64,000 nt of DNA from Pedobacter endophyticus (GCF_015679185.1 NZ_CP064939.1:1798001-1862000); one strand, 5' to 3'; counted from the stretch's first letter, positions 52,756 to 62,348 are shown. Notes: generated by a model not told the origin, from the sequence alone. Numbers and translations: made by a program.

Positions 52756-53154
52756 ATGAAAAATCTGTTCATCTGCGGAATGTTGATCTGCCTGTTTAGT
52801 GCGTGTTTAGAAAAAATTGACACGTCGAAATTGAAGAATACGAATTGGGAGCTTTCGAGCCTTCCAGACTTGGCATTGCCCGCAAATGCAAAAGCCACAC
52901 TTAACTTTGGCGACAGCCTGAACGTAACCGGCAAATCATTTTGCAACAATTACGGCGGCAAAGTAGAGTTGACAGATAACAAAGTGGCTTTTAAGAACAT
53001 TTACGGTACCAAGATGTTATGCATGCAAAACGACGCGGCCGAACGCGCTTACTTATCGGCCTTAAACCGGGTTAATGGCGCTAAAATGGAAAACGACATG
53101 CTTTATTTGCTTACCGATAGCAAAACCGTGCTGGTTTTTAAGCGGGCGAACTAA
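52756..53154 (+). CDS. META-domain lipoprotein
   Basis: A 132-residue protein with lipoprotein signal MKNLFICGMLICLFSAC (Cys 17) and a META/HslJ-like domain: LKNTNWELSSLPD, LNFGDSLNVTGKSFCNNYGGKVEL, IYGTKMLCMQND and LYLLTDSKTVLVF. Such domains have been linked to heat or stress tolerance and motility in other bacteria; the role here is unknown. ATG 52756 places the hydrophobic signal at the N-terminus; the frame from 52723 would add 11 polar residues. Confidence 0.88.
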   Translation: MKNLFICGMLICLFSACLEKIDTSKLKNTNWELSSLPDLALPANAKATLNFGDSLNVTGKSFCNNYGGKVELTDNKVAFKNIYGTKMLCMQNDAAERAYLSALNRVNGAKMENDMLYLLTDSKTVLVFKRAN

Positions 53155-53213
53155 TTTGTTGCGCACATCAAATTCCCTTGGAATGTTTTCGAACCTTTAT
53201 CTACCGTAACGCA

Positions 53214-54140
53214 ATGGCGATAAACATTATAAATGATTTAAAATTCTTTTTTTCTACCGGAAGAAAAGCGTTTAATCTATTTCAAAAAAATGATCCATTG
53301 CGTTTGGCGGGGGCCACTGCATTTTTTACCAATTTTGCACTCCCTCCTATCCTGGTAATATTGATCAGGCTTTTTGGCATGTTTACCGATCGTAAGCTAT
53401 TGGTCATCCATATTTTTGAGCGGCTGGCAAACATTCTCGATCAGGATAGCATCCAACAAATCCGCTCTACGCTGCGGAACATCAGGGGGATTGACCAGGC
53501 CTGGTACATTACGTTGTTTAGTTTTATTTTTTTCTTGTTTGTAGCAACCACGTTGTTTAATGTAATTAAAAATTCGTTGGAGCAAATCTGGAACATTGGC
53601 CACAAACAGAAAAAGGGCCTTATGGCAACGCTAAAATCAAGGGCGATATCGGTAACCATTATCCTCTTGGCAGGAATACTGTTTCTTATTGGCTTGCTTG
53701 CCGATAGTTTTCAGGCGGTAATAGGTTCGTACCTTAAAACAACGTCTCCATCGTTTGAACTCGTACTTACCTCAATACTTAATCAATTGGTTTTTGTAGT
53801 TATTGTTACCATTTGGTTTACCATATTGTTTCGCTTTTTAACCAATGGGAGGCCAACATGGAAAGCGGCCTTTTCTGGCGGGCTTTTAACAGGCTGCTTA
53901 TTTACGGCTGGCAAGTACATCCTCCGGATTTTGCTGCCACTAAGCAACATCAGCAATATTTACGGCTCAGCAGGCTCAATCATTGTGATTATGCTTTTCG
54001 TATTTTACTCTTCGCTCATATTTTATTTTGGCGCTTCGTTTATAAAGGCTTTGAGTGTAGAAAGGTCAACACCAATCGTTCCTAAAAATGGATCGTTTGC
54101 CTACGAGCTTACGGAGGTAGATTTAAGCGAAGATCATTAA
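53214..54140 (+). CDS. YihY/BrkB-family inner-membrane protein
   Basis: A 308-residue membrane protein with about six helices. DPLRLAGATAFFTNFALPPILVIL opens the first helix, and the later GSAGSIIVIMLFVFYSSLIFYFGASFIKAL closes the family pattern. It is named for ribonuclease BN/BrkB homologues but is not an RNase. Function uncertain (envelope or transport). ATG 53214 is preferred over TTG 53178. Confidence 0.9.
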   Translation: MAINIINDLKFFFSTGRKAFNLFQKNDPLRLAGATAFFTNFALPPILVILIRLFGMFTDRKLLVIHIFERLANILDQDSIQQIRSTLRNIRGIDQAWYITLFSFIFFLFVATTLFNVIKNSLEQIWNIGHKQKKGLMATLKSRAISVTIILLAGILFLIGLLADSFQAVIGSYLKTTSPSFELVLTSILNQLVFVVIVTIWFTILFRFLTNGRPTWKAAFSGGLLTGCLFTAGKYILRILLPLSNISNIYGSAGSIIVIMLFVFYSSLIFYFGASFIKALSVERSTPIVPKNGSFAYELTEVDLSEDH

Positions 54141-54181
54141 GGCAGAAACCAAAATATTAATTCGCATTGACGCTATTTTAA

Positions 54182-54772
54182 CTAGAAAAGGCGGTAGCCC
54201 AACCCGATAGTAAACAAACTTAATCTTGTTGGTGGGTAGCCAGAGTTATTGATCTTCGAAATTCCCAGCACATAACGGGCGTCGAAACTTAGCTTGTTAA
54301 CATCAAGCCCTGCGCCAAACTGCCAGGAAAGTGCCTGATTTTTAAAATCGGCGTTGAAAACGTTTCCTGCTGCTTCACCGAAGCTCTGATGTTCATCTAA
54401 AATAAGTGAAAACATCGGTCCGGTATTCAACCGAAGGCCAACTCCGGCGGCGCCAAATTTCGTGCCCACCAATAGCGGCACATCTAAACTTGTAAAACGC
54501 ACTTTGTTTACCTGACCAGTTTCGTCACTAACTAAATCTGCTTGTTTGCCCGAAATATACAGCTCTGGCTGGAAGAATATGCCTGCTGCACCTAACCTTG
54601 CCCAAACCCCCGCGTAATAGCCTGCGCGGTTATCACTGCTAAAGGTATGGTCGCTATCAAATCGAGACAGGTTTGCCCCTGCTTTGATTCCAAATTGAAA
54701 CGAAGGTAAAACCTGCGCTTGCGCAAAGTATCCAACAAATAAAAAAGCGGCGGTTAGTGTTAACAGTTTCAT
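54182..54772 (-). CDS. Outer-membrane beta-barrel protein (PorT/OmpA-like barrel)
   Basis: A 196-residue protein with a signal peptide (1-19, FAQA-Q). Eight to ten amphipathic strands follow, among them FQFGIKAGANLSRFDSD, YAGVWARLGAAGIFFQPEL, FQPELYISGKQADL and FTIGLGYRLF at the end. This is the small Bacteroidota barrel type with a GxKxGxN opening. It converges on the BrkB gene and is followed upstream on the same strand by the small coiled-coil gene, 24 bp away. Confidence 0.88.
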   Translation of the reverse strand: MKLLTLTAAFLFVGYFAQAQVLPSFQFGIKAGANLSRFDSDHTFSSDNRAGYYAGVWARLGAAGIFFQPELYISGKQADLVSDETGQVNKVRFTSLDVPLLVGTKFGAAGVGLRLNTGPMFSLILDEHQSFGEAAGNVFNADFKNQALSWQFGAGLDVNKLSFDARYVLGISKINNSGYPPTRLSLFTIGLGYRLF

Positions 54773-54796
54773 AAAAATAGGGATGATTGAGTTTAA

Positions 54797-55093
54797 CTAG
54801 CTTGTAGCGTTGTTGATCGCCTCTTGTTCTTTCAAGGCATCAATATTGTTTTTGTCGCCAAAGCTTTGTGTTTTGTCTGCAAAATATTGTAGAATGTTCG
54901 AGATCGTTTCAAGGTTATCAGCCACACGTTGGTGTATCTCAGGTAAATCTTGCTCTAATCGCTTTTCGTTCAGTTCAATGTTATCCACTTCAATCTTCCC
55001 GATCTTTTGGATAAGGGCCTGTTGCGAGTTCTGTACGTCTTCTAGTTCACGTACAATCTTCTCCATTAATTCAAATTTTTGTAAGGTTTTCAT
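54797..55093 (-). CDS. Small coiled-coil protein of unknown function
   Basis: A 98-residue protein with no signal or membrane segment. Residues ~5-70 form heptad-rich helices (VRELEDVQNSQQALIQKIGKI, LNEKRLEQDLPEIHQRV). No family was recognised. It is 24 bp upstream of the barrel gene on the same strand and probably co-transcribed with it. Confidence 0.7.
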   Translation of the reverse strand: MKTLQKFELMEKIVRELEDVQNSQQALIQKIGKIEVDNIELNEKRLEQDLPEIHQRVADNLETISNILQYFADKTQSFGDKNNIDALKEQEAINNATS

Positions 55094-55227
55094 ACTTATT
55101 GTTTTAATTTATAATAATACAAATAATAAACGTCGATAGCGAAAATTTGTTTGACATTGCCCGGCTTTTAAACTAAAAATTTGGAATTAACCAAAACAAC
55201 TAATAACTTAGTTAAAAATATACAGCT

Positions 55228-56370
55228 ATGAAAAACATCCTCTTCATTTTTCTATTTTCGATTATTTACCTCGGCGGTTATACTCAGGAAAGTCCTTCTA
55301 TCGACAAGGAAAAACTTTTCGATCTGTATCAAACCCAACGCTATGCAGAGGCTGGCGATTACCTAAAAGGTGCTTATGGCGATGAAACAAGCGACTTAAA
55401 AGCACTTACGCAAATTGGTTACTGCTTTTTAATGGCCGGAAATAACGTTGAAGCGGAAAAGTTTTACGCAAAGGCTTATGCACTGCAGCCACAAAGCCTG
55501 CCAATTTTGTTTAGCCTGGCCAACATAAGCACCAAACGTGGAAACTCGGCAAAAGCCAAACTGTTTTATGGGGAAATAGCAAAAATCGATAGCAATAATT
55601 TTAACGTTTTTAAACTCCTGGCCAATTTGTACACTCAAGATTCGGTTAAGCTGGTCTATTTATTAAAAGCAAATCAAATTAACCCGAAAGAAGGTGACGT
55701 GGCCTCCGATTTGGCAGAAGTTTATTCTACCTACCAGGATTATGAAACAGCCTATCGTGTTTTAGATGTAGCCATACAGGCAGACAGCGAAAATTTGGTT
55801 CTGCAACGGGCTAAATTACCTATTGCCAATCAATTGAAAAAGTACAGCGAGGTTATCGCATCCGGCGAACGATTATTAAAAGACGAAACTGACGCAGCAG
55901 TGGTTAAAGATGTTGCCAAAGCTTATTATTTTACCAAGCAATATCAAAAAGCGATAAATTTGTTTAAAGTACTGGAAAGCCTGGCGATGCAAAACGAAGC
56001 GACATTATATTACACGGCCTTAAGCTACCGTGGGCTGAACAATTTGACGCAATCGGCCATTTATACAAAAAAGACGATAGATGAAGCCGTTTCGCCAAAT
56101 ATATCAAGCTACTATGTGCTTTTGGGACTGGTTTATCAAGAAAATAAACAAGCCAAACTTGCCGCAGGTGCATTTAAAAAAGGGCTTCAATTTGCGCCTA
56201 ATCCGACGTTGTATTACCGCCTTGCCATTCTTTACGATACGAAGCTCAATCAGCAGAAAACTGCACTTACTTATTATAAGCTATTTATGAAAAGCAAGCC
56301 CAAGGCTAAAGATGAGAAAGAGGAAATAGCGTACACGGAGGCCAGGATTGCTCAGCTGCAATCGAAATAA
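55228..56370 (+). CDS. Secreted tetratricopeptide-repeat protein
   Basis: A 380-residue protein with a signal peptide (1-19, GGYT-Q) and nine or ten TPR-like helical pairs, e.g. QIGYCFLMAGNNVEAEKFYAKA, LPILFSLANISTKRGNSAKA and YYTALSYRGLNNLTQSAIY. It is a scaffolding protein of the periplasm or cell surface; the partner is unknown. It stands alone on the plus strand. Confidence 0.88.
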   Translation: MKNILFIFLFSIIYLGGYTQESPSIDKEKLFDLYQTQRYAEAGDYLKGAYGDETSDLKALTQIGYCFLMAGNNVEAEKFYAKAYALQPQSLPILFSLANISTKRGNSAKAKLFYGEIAKIDSNNFNVFKLLANLYTQDSVKLVYLLKANQINPKEGDVASDLAEVYSTYQDYETAYRVLDVAIQADSENLVLQRAKLPIANQLKKYSEVIASGERLLKDETDAAVVKDVAKAYYFTKQYQKAINLFKVLESLAMQNEATLYYTALSYRGLNNLTQSAIYTKKTIDEAVSPNISSYYVLLGLVYQENKQAKLAAGAFKKGLQFAPNPTLYYRLAILYDTKLNQQKTALTYYKLFMKSKPKAKDEKEEIAYTEARIAQLQSK

Positions 56371-56396
56371 AATAAGTTTAGTGTTCTAATTTGAAG

Positions 56397-56416
56397 CGGG
56401 AGAGTTGTAACTCCCG
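56397..56416. terminator. Hairpin between convergent TPR and DUF4268 genes
   Basis: CGGGAG (56397-56402) pairs with CTCCCG (56411-56416) around an eight-base loop, with TTAT following. The stem is short, so this is a modest candidate for a shared terminator. Confidence 0.4.
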
Positions 56417-56428
56417 TTATTGCGATTA

Positions 56429-56890
56429 CTAAACCAAGCTTTCGAAAACCGGCTTTACGTTGTCCCAAAACTCATCCAGTGCAATTATTCTGGGCTTGAA
56501 AAATGAAATGAGATCTGGCCAATGTTGCTGATTGAAGACACTAACATTCGCGTGTTCCATCGAAATCTGGCTTATCGTTTTGCCATAATCGTCGGTAACA
56601 TCTTTAAACCAGTCCCATTCTTCGTTCAGCGTATCAGAAAGCATGGATTTGAAAACTTCAAACTGTTCAAAAATCAAGTGGCGAATGCCGTCGTCGTTAT
56701 GCGTAAGCTGAATGGCAATCACGGCTTTTTTATTGGTTACATCCATCTTAAAAAATATGTTTTTCACGCCCGTTCTGTAATTTACCCAATGCACGGTAGA
56801 GCCACTGGCTGATGGAACCGGTTTCATGTACTGGCCGAAAGTAATCCAAAATTGTTGTTTAAGCTTCGCTGCTTCTTCCCTACTGTACAT
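56429..56890 (-). CDS. DUF4268 family protein
   Basis: A 153-residue soluble protein with the DUF4268 pattern: FWITFGQYMKPVPSASG, NYRTGVKNIFFKMDVTNKKAVIAIQL, EEWDWFKD and FNQQHWPDLISFFKPRIIALDEFW. DUF4268 also occurs in restriction-associated proteins, but no such genes are near. Function unknown. Confidence 0.87.
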   Translation of the reverse strand: MYSREEAAKLKQQFWITFGQYMKPVPSASGSTVHWVNYRTGVKNIFFKMDVTNKKAVIAIQLTHNDDGIRHLIFEQFEVFKSMLSDTLNEEWDWFKDVTDDYGKTISQISMEHANVSVFNQQHWPDLISFFKPRIIALDEFWDNVKPVFESLV

Positions 56891-57328
56891 ATTTTTTTAC
56901 TGGAGCTGAATTGCCGCAAAATTAGGGAATAACAAATTGTTTTGGGGTGTAAATCGTGAAGAAACTGATTGAATTAGGCGGCGAATTTTAGCTGTTAATG
57001 TTATAAACAACGTTATTTTTAAAAAAATCGCCATTTCGACCGCAGTGCTCCGTAGGAGCTCCTTCGGAGGAGAAATCTTTGAACCACAAATAGAGATTTA
57101 GCTATGCTGAGCACTTCGTGGTTCTCGGCTGCCTGCCCGTCCGGTCAGGCGGGCGCTCAATGTCATTTAGTTGAGCCTGCTCGGTGTCAAAGACCTTTTT
57201 TATTGGATAAAACCATTAACATCCGCCCTTCGACTCCGCTCAGGGTGACAATGTTCAATAATTTTACCCTTAACTAAACGACATTAGTCGGGCGCTCGAA
57301 TCCAACAGCTATCAGATAACAGGTGTTA
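56891..57328. repeat. Composite palindromic element invaded by a MITE-like element
   Basis: A composite element (CCATTTCGACCGCAGTGCTCC, AGAAATCTTTG, GGTTCTCGGC, CGGGCGCTC and later GCTCGAATCC) is split by the element at 57159-57288. The half-core GGGCGCTCGAATCCAACAGC continues on the right side. No gene is supported. Confidence 0.75.
57159..57288. mobile_element. MITE-like element, copy D, with 9-bp direct repeats
   Basis: It begins AATGTCATTTAGTTGAG (57159) and ends TTAACTAAACGACATTAGT (57288). CGGGCGCTC lies directly outside at both sides (57150-57158 and 57289-57297), a 9-bp direct repeat expected of transposition. The interior shares CCTTCGACTCCGCTCAGG with the other copies. It has landed in a composite palindromic element. 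Confidence 0.78.
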
Positions 57329-58195
57329 CTATTTATCATCGGCATAAACCTCCGCCAGTTGTTTGGTTAAAGAACTAAATGCTATCGGAATTTCGACTGC
57401 CGGGTTTTTCGTGCTTGCCTCGATGAAAATGAACCCCTTATAATTGATCTTTTTTAGTGCGTACAAATAGGGTTTAAAGTCATCGCCCATTACACCGGGC
57501 AACGTGCGTTTTTCTACTTCGGCCAGTTCAGATAAAACCACCAGATTCCCTGCATCAACAATGTCGCTAGGTGGTTCTTGTTGTCGCATCATGTGAAAAA
57601 TATCGGCATTTAACTTTAAACCGGGATGATTAATCGCTTTAACAATGGCAGCGGCTTCCTTTAACGAAGTAATGAAATTTGTTTCGGTCCGTTCAAGATT
57701 TTCGAGCACAATGGTAACCTTGTGCTTTGCTGCTATTTGTGCCAGTTTTTTCCCCAATAAAACAAAATCTGCGCTCGCTTTTTCGCGATCGTAACCAGCG
57801 GGGATATTTCTGGAGCCGCCACTCCCCAGCACAATCATTTTAACTCCGGCTTTCTGCGCCCTCGAAAGCACCGTTTCGGCATAACGCAATGCCCTGGCTT
57901 CATCTACATCGGGCCCGGCAATTTTTATGTCGGCAGGGAAGAAAAGATTGCAGGTAATCACCTTACATTTTGCGTTCTTTATTGCTTGCAGATGTTGTTT
58001 AAAAGCGTCGTCGGTTACATCTGGCGCAAGTATTCTCCTTACCGATTCGCCAATCATCCCGAAACCGCTGGCATAAGCAATGCTATCCTGGCCCAAACCT
58101 GCAACGATGCCTAAACGCGGCACTGTTTTTTGGTCTGCCGTGAAACTAAATGTGACCAACACAGCAAGGAGCAAAACTGGATAGTATTTTTTCAT
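57329..58195 (-). CDS. Secreted sugar isomerase/epimerase-like TIM barrel protein
   Basis: A 288-residue protein with a signal peptide (1-19) and an AP-endonuclease-2/xylose-isomerase-like barrel. Metal-ligand blocks are visible: TIVLENLERTE (Glu), LKLNADIFHMM (Asp and His) and KGFIFIEAS (Glu). This family converts or epimerises small sugars. It is 81 bp downstream of the GH78 gene on the same strand, so a role in rhamnoside processing in the periplasm is likely, though the substrate is inferred. Confidence 0.85.
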   Translation of the reverse strand: MKKYYPVLLLAVLVTFSFTADQKTVPRLGIVAGLGQDSIAYASGFGMIGESVRRILAPDVTDDAFKQHLQAIKNAKCKVITCNLFFPADIKIAGPDVDEARALRYAETVLSRAQKAGVKMIVLGSGGSRNIPAGYDREKASADFVLLGKKLAQIAAKHKVTIVLENLERTETNFITSLKEAAAIVKAINHPGLKLNADIFHMMRQQEPPSDIVDAGNLVVLSELAEVEKRTLPGVMGDDFKPYLYALKKINYKGFIFIEASTKNPAVEIPIAFSSLTKQLAEVYADDK

Positions 58196-58276
58196 TCGAT
58201 TTTATTTAGGATATCACTTAATTACGCCCACCGCCAGCCAAAAGCAATTTAGCAAATTTGATGTATTTGTTAGCTC

Positions 58277-60919
58277 TTAAAACTTGGTCTCGAAATGATA
58301 AACTCCTGAACCAATGGCTTGTCTTTGCGCCGTGTTAGGAAGCACCACCGCAGCAGTTGTATTGGCAGGAATAGTGACATCGAGCTTGAAAACCCCATTT
58401 GCAATAGTCCACGAAGATTTAACCGTTCCATAAACGGTTTCTAACTCGCCACTTGCACTGGTCAACTTGCCGCCGGGCTTAGGTGCAATAAGAATTTCCT
58501 TGTAGCCGGGCTGTGCAGCAATTGGATTAATGCCAGCAATATTTTTGTACATCCAATCGCCAATGGCGCCATAAGCGTAATGATTAAAGGAGTTCATATC
58601 GGGGGTTTGAAATGTTCCGTCTTGTTTAATTCCGTCCCAACGCTCCCAAATTGTAGTTGCGCCCATTTTTACGGGATACAACCACGATGGATAACTTTCT
58701 TGCATGAGCAGATCGTAAGCTACATTGCCGTGGTTAAACCTGCTTAGTACATGGCATAAATACGGCGTACCTAAAAAGCCCGTGGTGAGGTGGGTTCCGT
58801 AGCTTCGAACATTATCAACCAGTCGTTGCGCCGCCTGTTGGCGAAGGTTTTCTGGCAACATATCAAATTGCAGTGCTAAAACATACGCGGTTTGTGTATT
58901 GGAAACGAGTTTGCCGTTGGGCGTTAAATACTCGGCAACGTACGCCGATTTTATTTTTTGCAGTAACGATTCGTATTTGGCCGCGTCATCGGATTTACCA
59001 AGCACTTTAGCCGCATTAATCAGCAGTTGTGTGGAGTGCGCATAAAAAGTTTGCGCAATCATATATTTATCGGTTACTGCCGCACGGCCGTCGTTATCAT
59101 CGTTAGGGCGGTAAAAAAGCCAATCTCCGAAGTGGTTACCGCTATTCCACAGGTTGCCTTTGGCCACTGATGAAACGTAATCTACCCAACTTTTCATGCT
59201 CAGATACTGACTTTCCAGCATTCCCTTATCTGCATAAGAAACGTACATATCCCATGGAATAATCGTCGCTACATCGGCCCAGCCCGCCGATCCCGAATCG
59301 CCGCTATTGAGCACGTTCGGTACCACGTAAGGCACGCTTCCATTTGATAACTGATCGGCGCTTACATCTTTCATCCATTTAGTAAAGAAAGCCGAAACAT
59401 CCATGTTATAAGCCGCCGTAGTGGCAAATGCCTGCGCATCACCCGTCCAACCCAAGCGCTCATCTCTTTGAGGACAATCAGTAGGTACATCGACAAAGTT
59501 TCCTTTTTGGCCCCATTGAATGTTGTGCTGCAGCTGGTTTAATAAAGGGTTTGAGGTGGTAAACTTTCCTGTCTGCTGCATAGCCGAATATACTGCTACT
59601 GCGGTTAAATCATCTAATTTAAGCTCGCCCGGATAGCCGTTTACCTTAATGTATCTGAAACCCTGAAAACTGAAATGAGGCTGAAAAACCTGCCCGGCAC
59701 CTCCTTTTAAAATATAGGTATTGGTTTGTTTGGCGCTTCGCAGATTTGTGGTGTAAAAATTACCGGCCTTATCTAATACTTCGGCATGTTGAACGGTAAT
59801 GGTTGTTCCTGCCGGCCCTTTTGCCTTTAATTGTACCCAGCCGACCATGTTTTGGCCAAAATCGACTACTGTTTCTCCTGCGGGAGTTTTAAAAATCTTA
59901 AGGGCCTTTAGTTCTTCGTGCTTTGTTACCGGAGGACCACTCATTCCCACCAATTTCTCGGGTCCGTTGGGCAATATGCCAACTGCTTTCCAATCTGCAG
60001 ATGCGCTGTAGCCAGGGGTATCCCATCCGGGTAATTCCTTACGGGCATCGTAAGTATCGCCATCATAGATGTTCGACGCCGTGGTGGGCCCGTAGTTGTA
60101 CTTCCAGGAATCGTCGCTATTGATGATTTCTTTTGTTCCGTCGCTATAAACTACCTCAAGCTGAAAAAGCAACGCTCTTGTATCGCCATAAAAGTGCTTT
60201 TGGTTCGCGAAGCCAATTCTACCTTTAAACCAACCGTCGCCAAGTGCAACGCCGACAACGTTTCCTCCGATTTTTAAAGATGCAGTTAAATCGTATACCT
60301 GATATTGGATGTGGTTTTTGTAACTCGTCCATCCGGGCATAAAGTAATGATCGCTAATTCTTTGCCCATTGATCGATGCTTCATACAGTCCCTTTGCGGT
60401 GATGTACGCTGTTGCTGACCTTACTTTCTTGTTTAAATCGAATGTTTTTCTAAATATCGGGCTGGCCAACGATGAGTCTTTTCCTGCAACACTGATCCAT
60501 TTTGCTTTCCAATCTTCGGCTTTTAACCCGGTTTGAAATTTTTGCACGGGCGACCATGACGATGTGTTGCCGTGATTGTCGGTTACCTTTACCTGCCAAA
60601 AGTATTGTGTTTTTGATGAGAGTGCGGGCCCGTTATATTCTACCAGTACCGACTGGCTGTTGGTCACTTTGGGGTTCCAGATTATTTTTTTATCTGCCGT
60701 TAACAGCTTGATTTCATATCTGGCCTGTGTTGTGTTTTTGATCGCGGAAATGAGTTTCCAGCTAAAACGCGGATGTGGATTATCAACGCTAAAAGGATTT
60801 ACCAGATGCTCAACAGTTAAATCCTTCAACGCAATTTTTTGTGCAAAAACGGCTGACGCGGCACTAATTATAAATATGGTGAACAGGATTTTTTTGGATA
60901 GCAGGCTGAACTTTTTCAT
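58277..60919 (-). CDS. Glycoside hydrolase family 78 alpha-L-rhamnosidase
   Basis: An 880-residue secreted enzyme removing terminal alpha-L-rhamnose. Signal peptide 1-26 (AVFA-Q) is followed by an Ig-like/fibronectin-like domain (HPRFSWKL...QTGLKAEDW), an N-terminal rhamnosidase beta domain (~150-330), the concanavalin-like domain with VVDFGQNMVGWVQL, and the (alpha/alpha)6 catalytic domain. The catalytic motif is DVPTDCPQRDERLGWTGD at residues ~475-492. A C-terminal beta domain closes with EILIAPKPGG. It pairs with the isomerase-like gene downstream. No transporter of the SusCD type is adjacent here. Confidence 0.95.
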   Translation of the reverse strand: MKKFSLLSKKILFTIFIISAASAVFAQKIALKDLTVEHLVNPFSVDNPHPRFSWKLISAIKNTTQARYEIKLLTADKKIIWNPKVTNSQSVLVEYNGPALSSKTQYFWQVKVTDNHGNTSSWSPVQKFQTGLKAEDWKAKWISVAGKDSSLASPIFRKTFDLNKKVRSATAYITAKGLYEASINGQRISDHYFMPGWTSYKNHIQYQVYDLTASLKIGGNVVGVALGDGWFKGRIGFANQKHFYGDTRALLFQLEVVYSDGTKEIINSDDSWKYNYGPTTASNIYDGDTYDARKELPGWDTPGYSASADWKAVGILPNGPEKLVGMSGPPVTKHEELKALKIFKTPAGETVVDFGQNMVGWVQLKAKGPAGTTITVQHAEVLDKAGNFYTTNLRSAKQTNTYILKGGAGQVFQPHFSFQGFRYIKVNGYPGELKLDDLTAVAVYSAMQQTGKFTTSNPLLNQLQHNIQWGQKGNFVDVPTDCPQRDERLGWTGDAQAFATTAAYNMDVSAFFTKWMKDVSADQLSNGSVPYVVPNVLNSGDSGSAGWADVATIIPWDMYVSYADKGMLESQYLSMKSWVDYVSSVAKGNLWNSGNHFGDWLFYRPNDDNDGRAAVTDKYMIAQTFYAHSTQLLINAAKVLGKSDDAAKYESLLQKIKSAYVAEYLTPNGKLVSNTQTAYVLALQFDMLPENLRQQAAQRLVDNVRSYGTHLTTGFLGTPYLCHVLSRFNHGNVAYDLLMQESYPSWLYPVKMGATTIWERWDGIKQDGTFQTPDMNSFNHYAYGAIGDWMYKNIAGINPIAAQPGYKEILIAPKPGGKLTSASGELETVYGTVKSSWTIANGVFKLDVTIPANTTAAVVLPNTAQRQAIGSGVYHFETKF

Positions 60920-61069
60920 AAATGGTTAGGGTTAATTTTGATTTAACAATGCTATAATCAGCATTATTATTTTTCTAACCATCCTGCACTGTCATGAAAA
61001 ATTAAGCGTTAAAATAACGGTAATAATCAGTACCGAAGGCCATTTATGGGCTTGTTTTTACAAGGAATT

Positions 61070-62023
61070 CTAAATGAGATGTAAAGCTTTATATCGATCG
61101 ATCATCAGCTGAGCATACGATTCTCTATACTCACTGGAAAGAAACGACTGGGCAATCTGCTGCTTTGCATGTTCGTGAAAGGCCCCAAATTTTTGGAAAA
61201 CTTTTTGTATTTGTTTGTCGTTCAGGCCCAAATTAGCACCGAAACGAAGAAAGTGTTGTAACTCCAGCTTTTTTCTTTTGCCTTCTAATGTTAGCGCAAG
61301 CTCGTCCTTATCATCTGGATTGGCAATAGTAACATTCAATAGATCGTAGGCGGGTGCCAAACGCCAATTTCCATCAGTAAGAAGCATGGAAAAATTCTTG
61401 AGGTGCATATCATTGTTTCCGGTAACAAAACTGAAGACTGCCAGTTCGAAGTAATATAGTTTATCGAACATCGGGAGGCTTGAATATTGCCCAACAGCTT
61501 TGCCAACCTTTTCCATTGAACTTTTATACTTATCAAAGGCGTCCAGAATCTGGTACATGTCGATCATATGAAGTTTTTTTCCTTTTTCTGTACGATCAAA
61601 CCTTTTTGTTATAAACGATAGCTCACCAGACTTGAGGCGAATAAGGCTGGACTGCGCAGTTTTTATTCCGAAAGAATCCGCCATCTTCATAGTTAAATGC
61701 TCATTCTCTGGCAGTTGAGGGAAATATTGAGAAGGCGGTTTAAATATATAATTGCCACCAAGTGCGCCAACTACGGTTAGTCTGCCATTTTTGCTATCCT
61801 CTAAAGTATTGTTGACCAAAGACAAAGAGATTTTAGGTTGAACACCTGGAACCGCAATACTTCGATTAATTACATTCCTTGCCAACTCATCCATTTGTTC
61901 GAGACGATAGGAGAAATCAGGTTGTTGTTTGGTTCCAAAAAAGGCCAAACTGCACTGCTCATGATACTCTCCGCTGCGCTCTCTTGATAGATCCTTAAAG
62001 CAATACAAACATTTTTTATTCAT
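61070..62023 (-). CDS. hipT: HipT-like Ser/Thr kinase toxin of a hipBST module
   Basis: A 317-residue HipA-C-domain kinase. It begins with a small Cys/His motif (CLYCFKDLS...EYHEQC). The HipA core shows the Gly-rich loop SIAVPGVQPKISLSL, GNYIFKPPSQ for ATP binding, catalytic GNNDMHLKNFSMLL and metal-binding LAPAYDLLNV. The N-subdomain 1 of full-length HipA is absent and is encoded separately upstream, overlapping by 8 bp. By homology to HipBST of E. coli O127, HipT phosphorylates a tRNA synthetase; the target here is unknown. Confidence 0.9.
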   Translation of the reverse strand: MNKKCLYCFKDLSRERSGEYHEQCSLAFFGTKQQPDFSYRLEQMDELARNVINRSIAVPGVQPKISLSLVNNTLEDSKNGRLTVVGALGGNYIFKPPSQYFPQLPENEHLTMKMADSFGIKTAQSSLIRLKSGELSFITKRFDRTEKGKKLHMIDMYQILDAFDKYKSSMEKVGKAVGQYSSLPMFDKLYYFELAVFSFVTGNNDMHLKNFSMLLTDGNWRLAPAYDLLNVTIANPDDKDELALTLEGKRKKLELQHFLRFGANLGLNDKQIQKVFQKFGAFHEHAKQQIAQSFLSSEYRESYAQLMIDRYKALHLI

Positions 62024-62348
62024 CGCTTTTAACCATTGGTCGAATACTTACAGCTCCAATACAATCTTGGCAACAAGCTAAAAGAAGCCCCATTCTATCC
62101 TGTTGACGAATTTTCAAGGTTTCGGAGGCAATATCCAAGAGCCAGCCTTCGGGGATGAGACCTTCGAAGAAAGGAAATAACCTTTTTGCTACAAATTTCT
62201 CTGCTTGTACAGGCATTGAAAATGTAATGAACATTTTCGGATAATCGTTTACATAATTGGTTTCATATTTAAATGTGTACTCACCGTCGTCGGTTTCTGT
62301 AAGTATGCCCGCGAGTAATTCCTGATAGTAAACCTCTGCCTGTCTCAT
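62016..62348 (-). CDS. hipS: HipS-like N-subdomain protein
   Basis: A 110-residue protein equivalent to HipA N-subdomain 1: TFKYETNYVND-type core, ITFSMPVQAEKFVAKRLFPFFEGLIPEGWLLD and RMGLLLACCQDCIGAVSI. In HipBST systems this small protein, not HipB, is the antitoxin that neutralises HipT. It overlaps hipB by 4 bp (ATGA) and hipT by 8 bp, so the three genes are tightly coupled. Confidence 0.88.
   Translation of the reverse strand: MRQAEVYYQELLAGILTETDDGEYTFKYETNYVNDYPKMFITFSMPVQAEKFVAKRLFPFFEGLIPEGWLLDIASETLKIRQQDRMGLLLACCQDCIGAVSIRPMVKSDE

Noticed and set aside
56891..57328. tRNA or structured RNA gene in the hairpin-rich gap
   Set aside because: The pairs are explained by the composite element and the inserted MITE-like element; no cloverleaf with CCA or a T-loop GTTCGAnnC arrangement was found.
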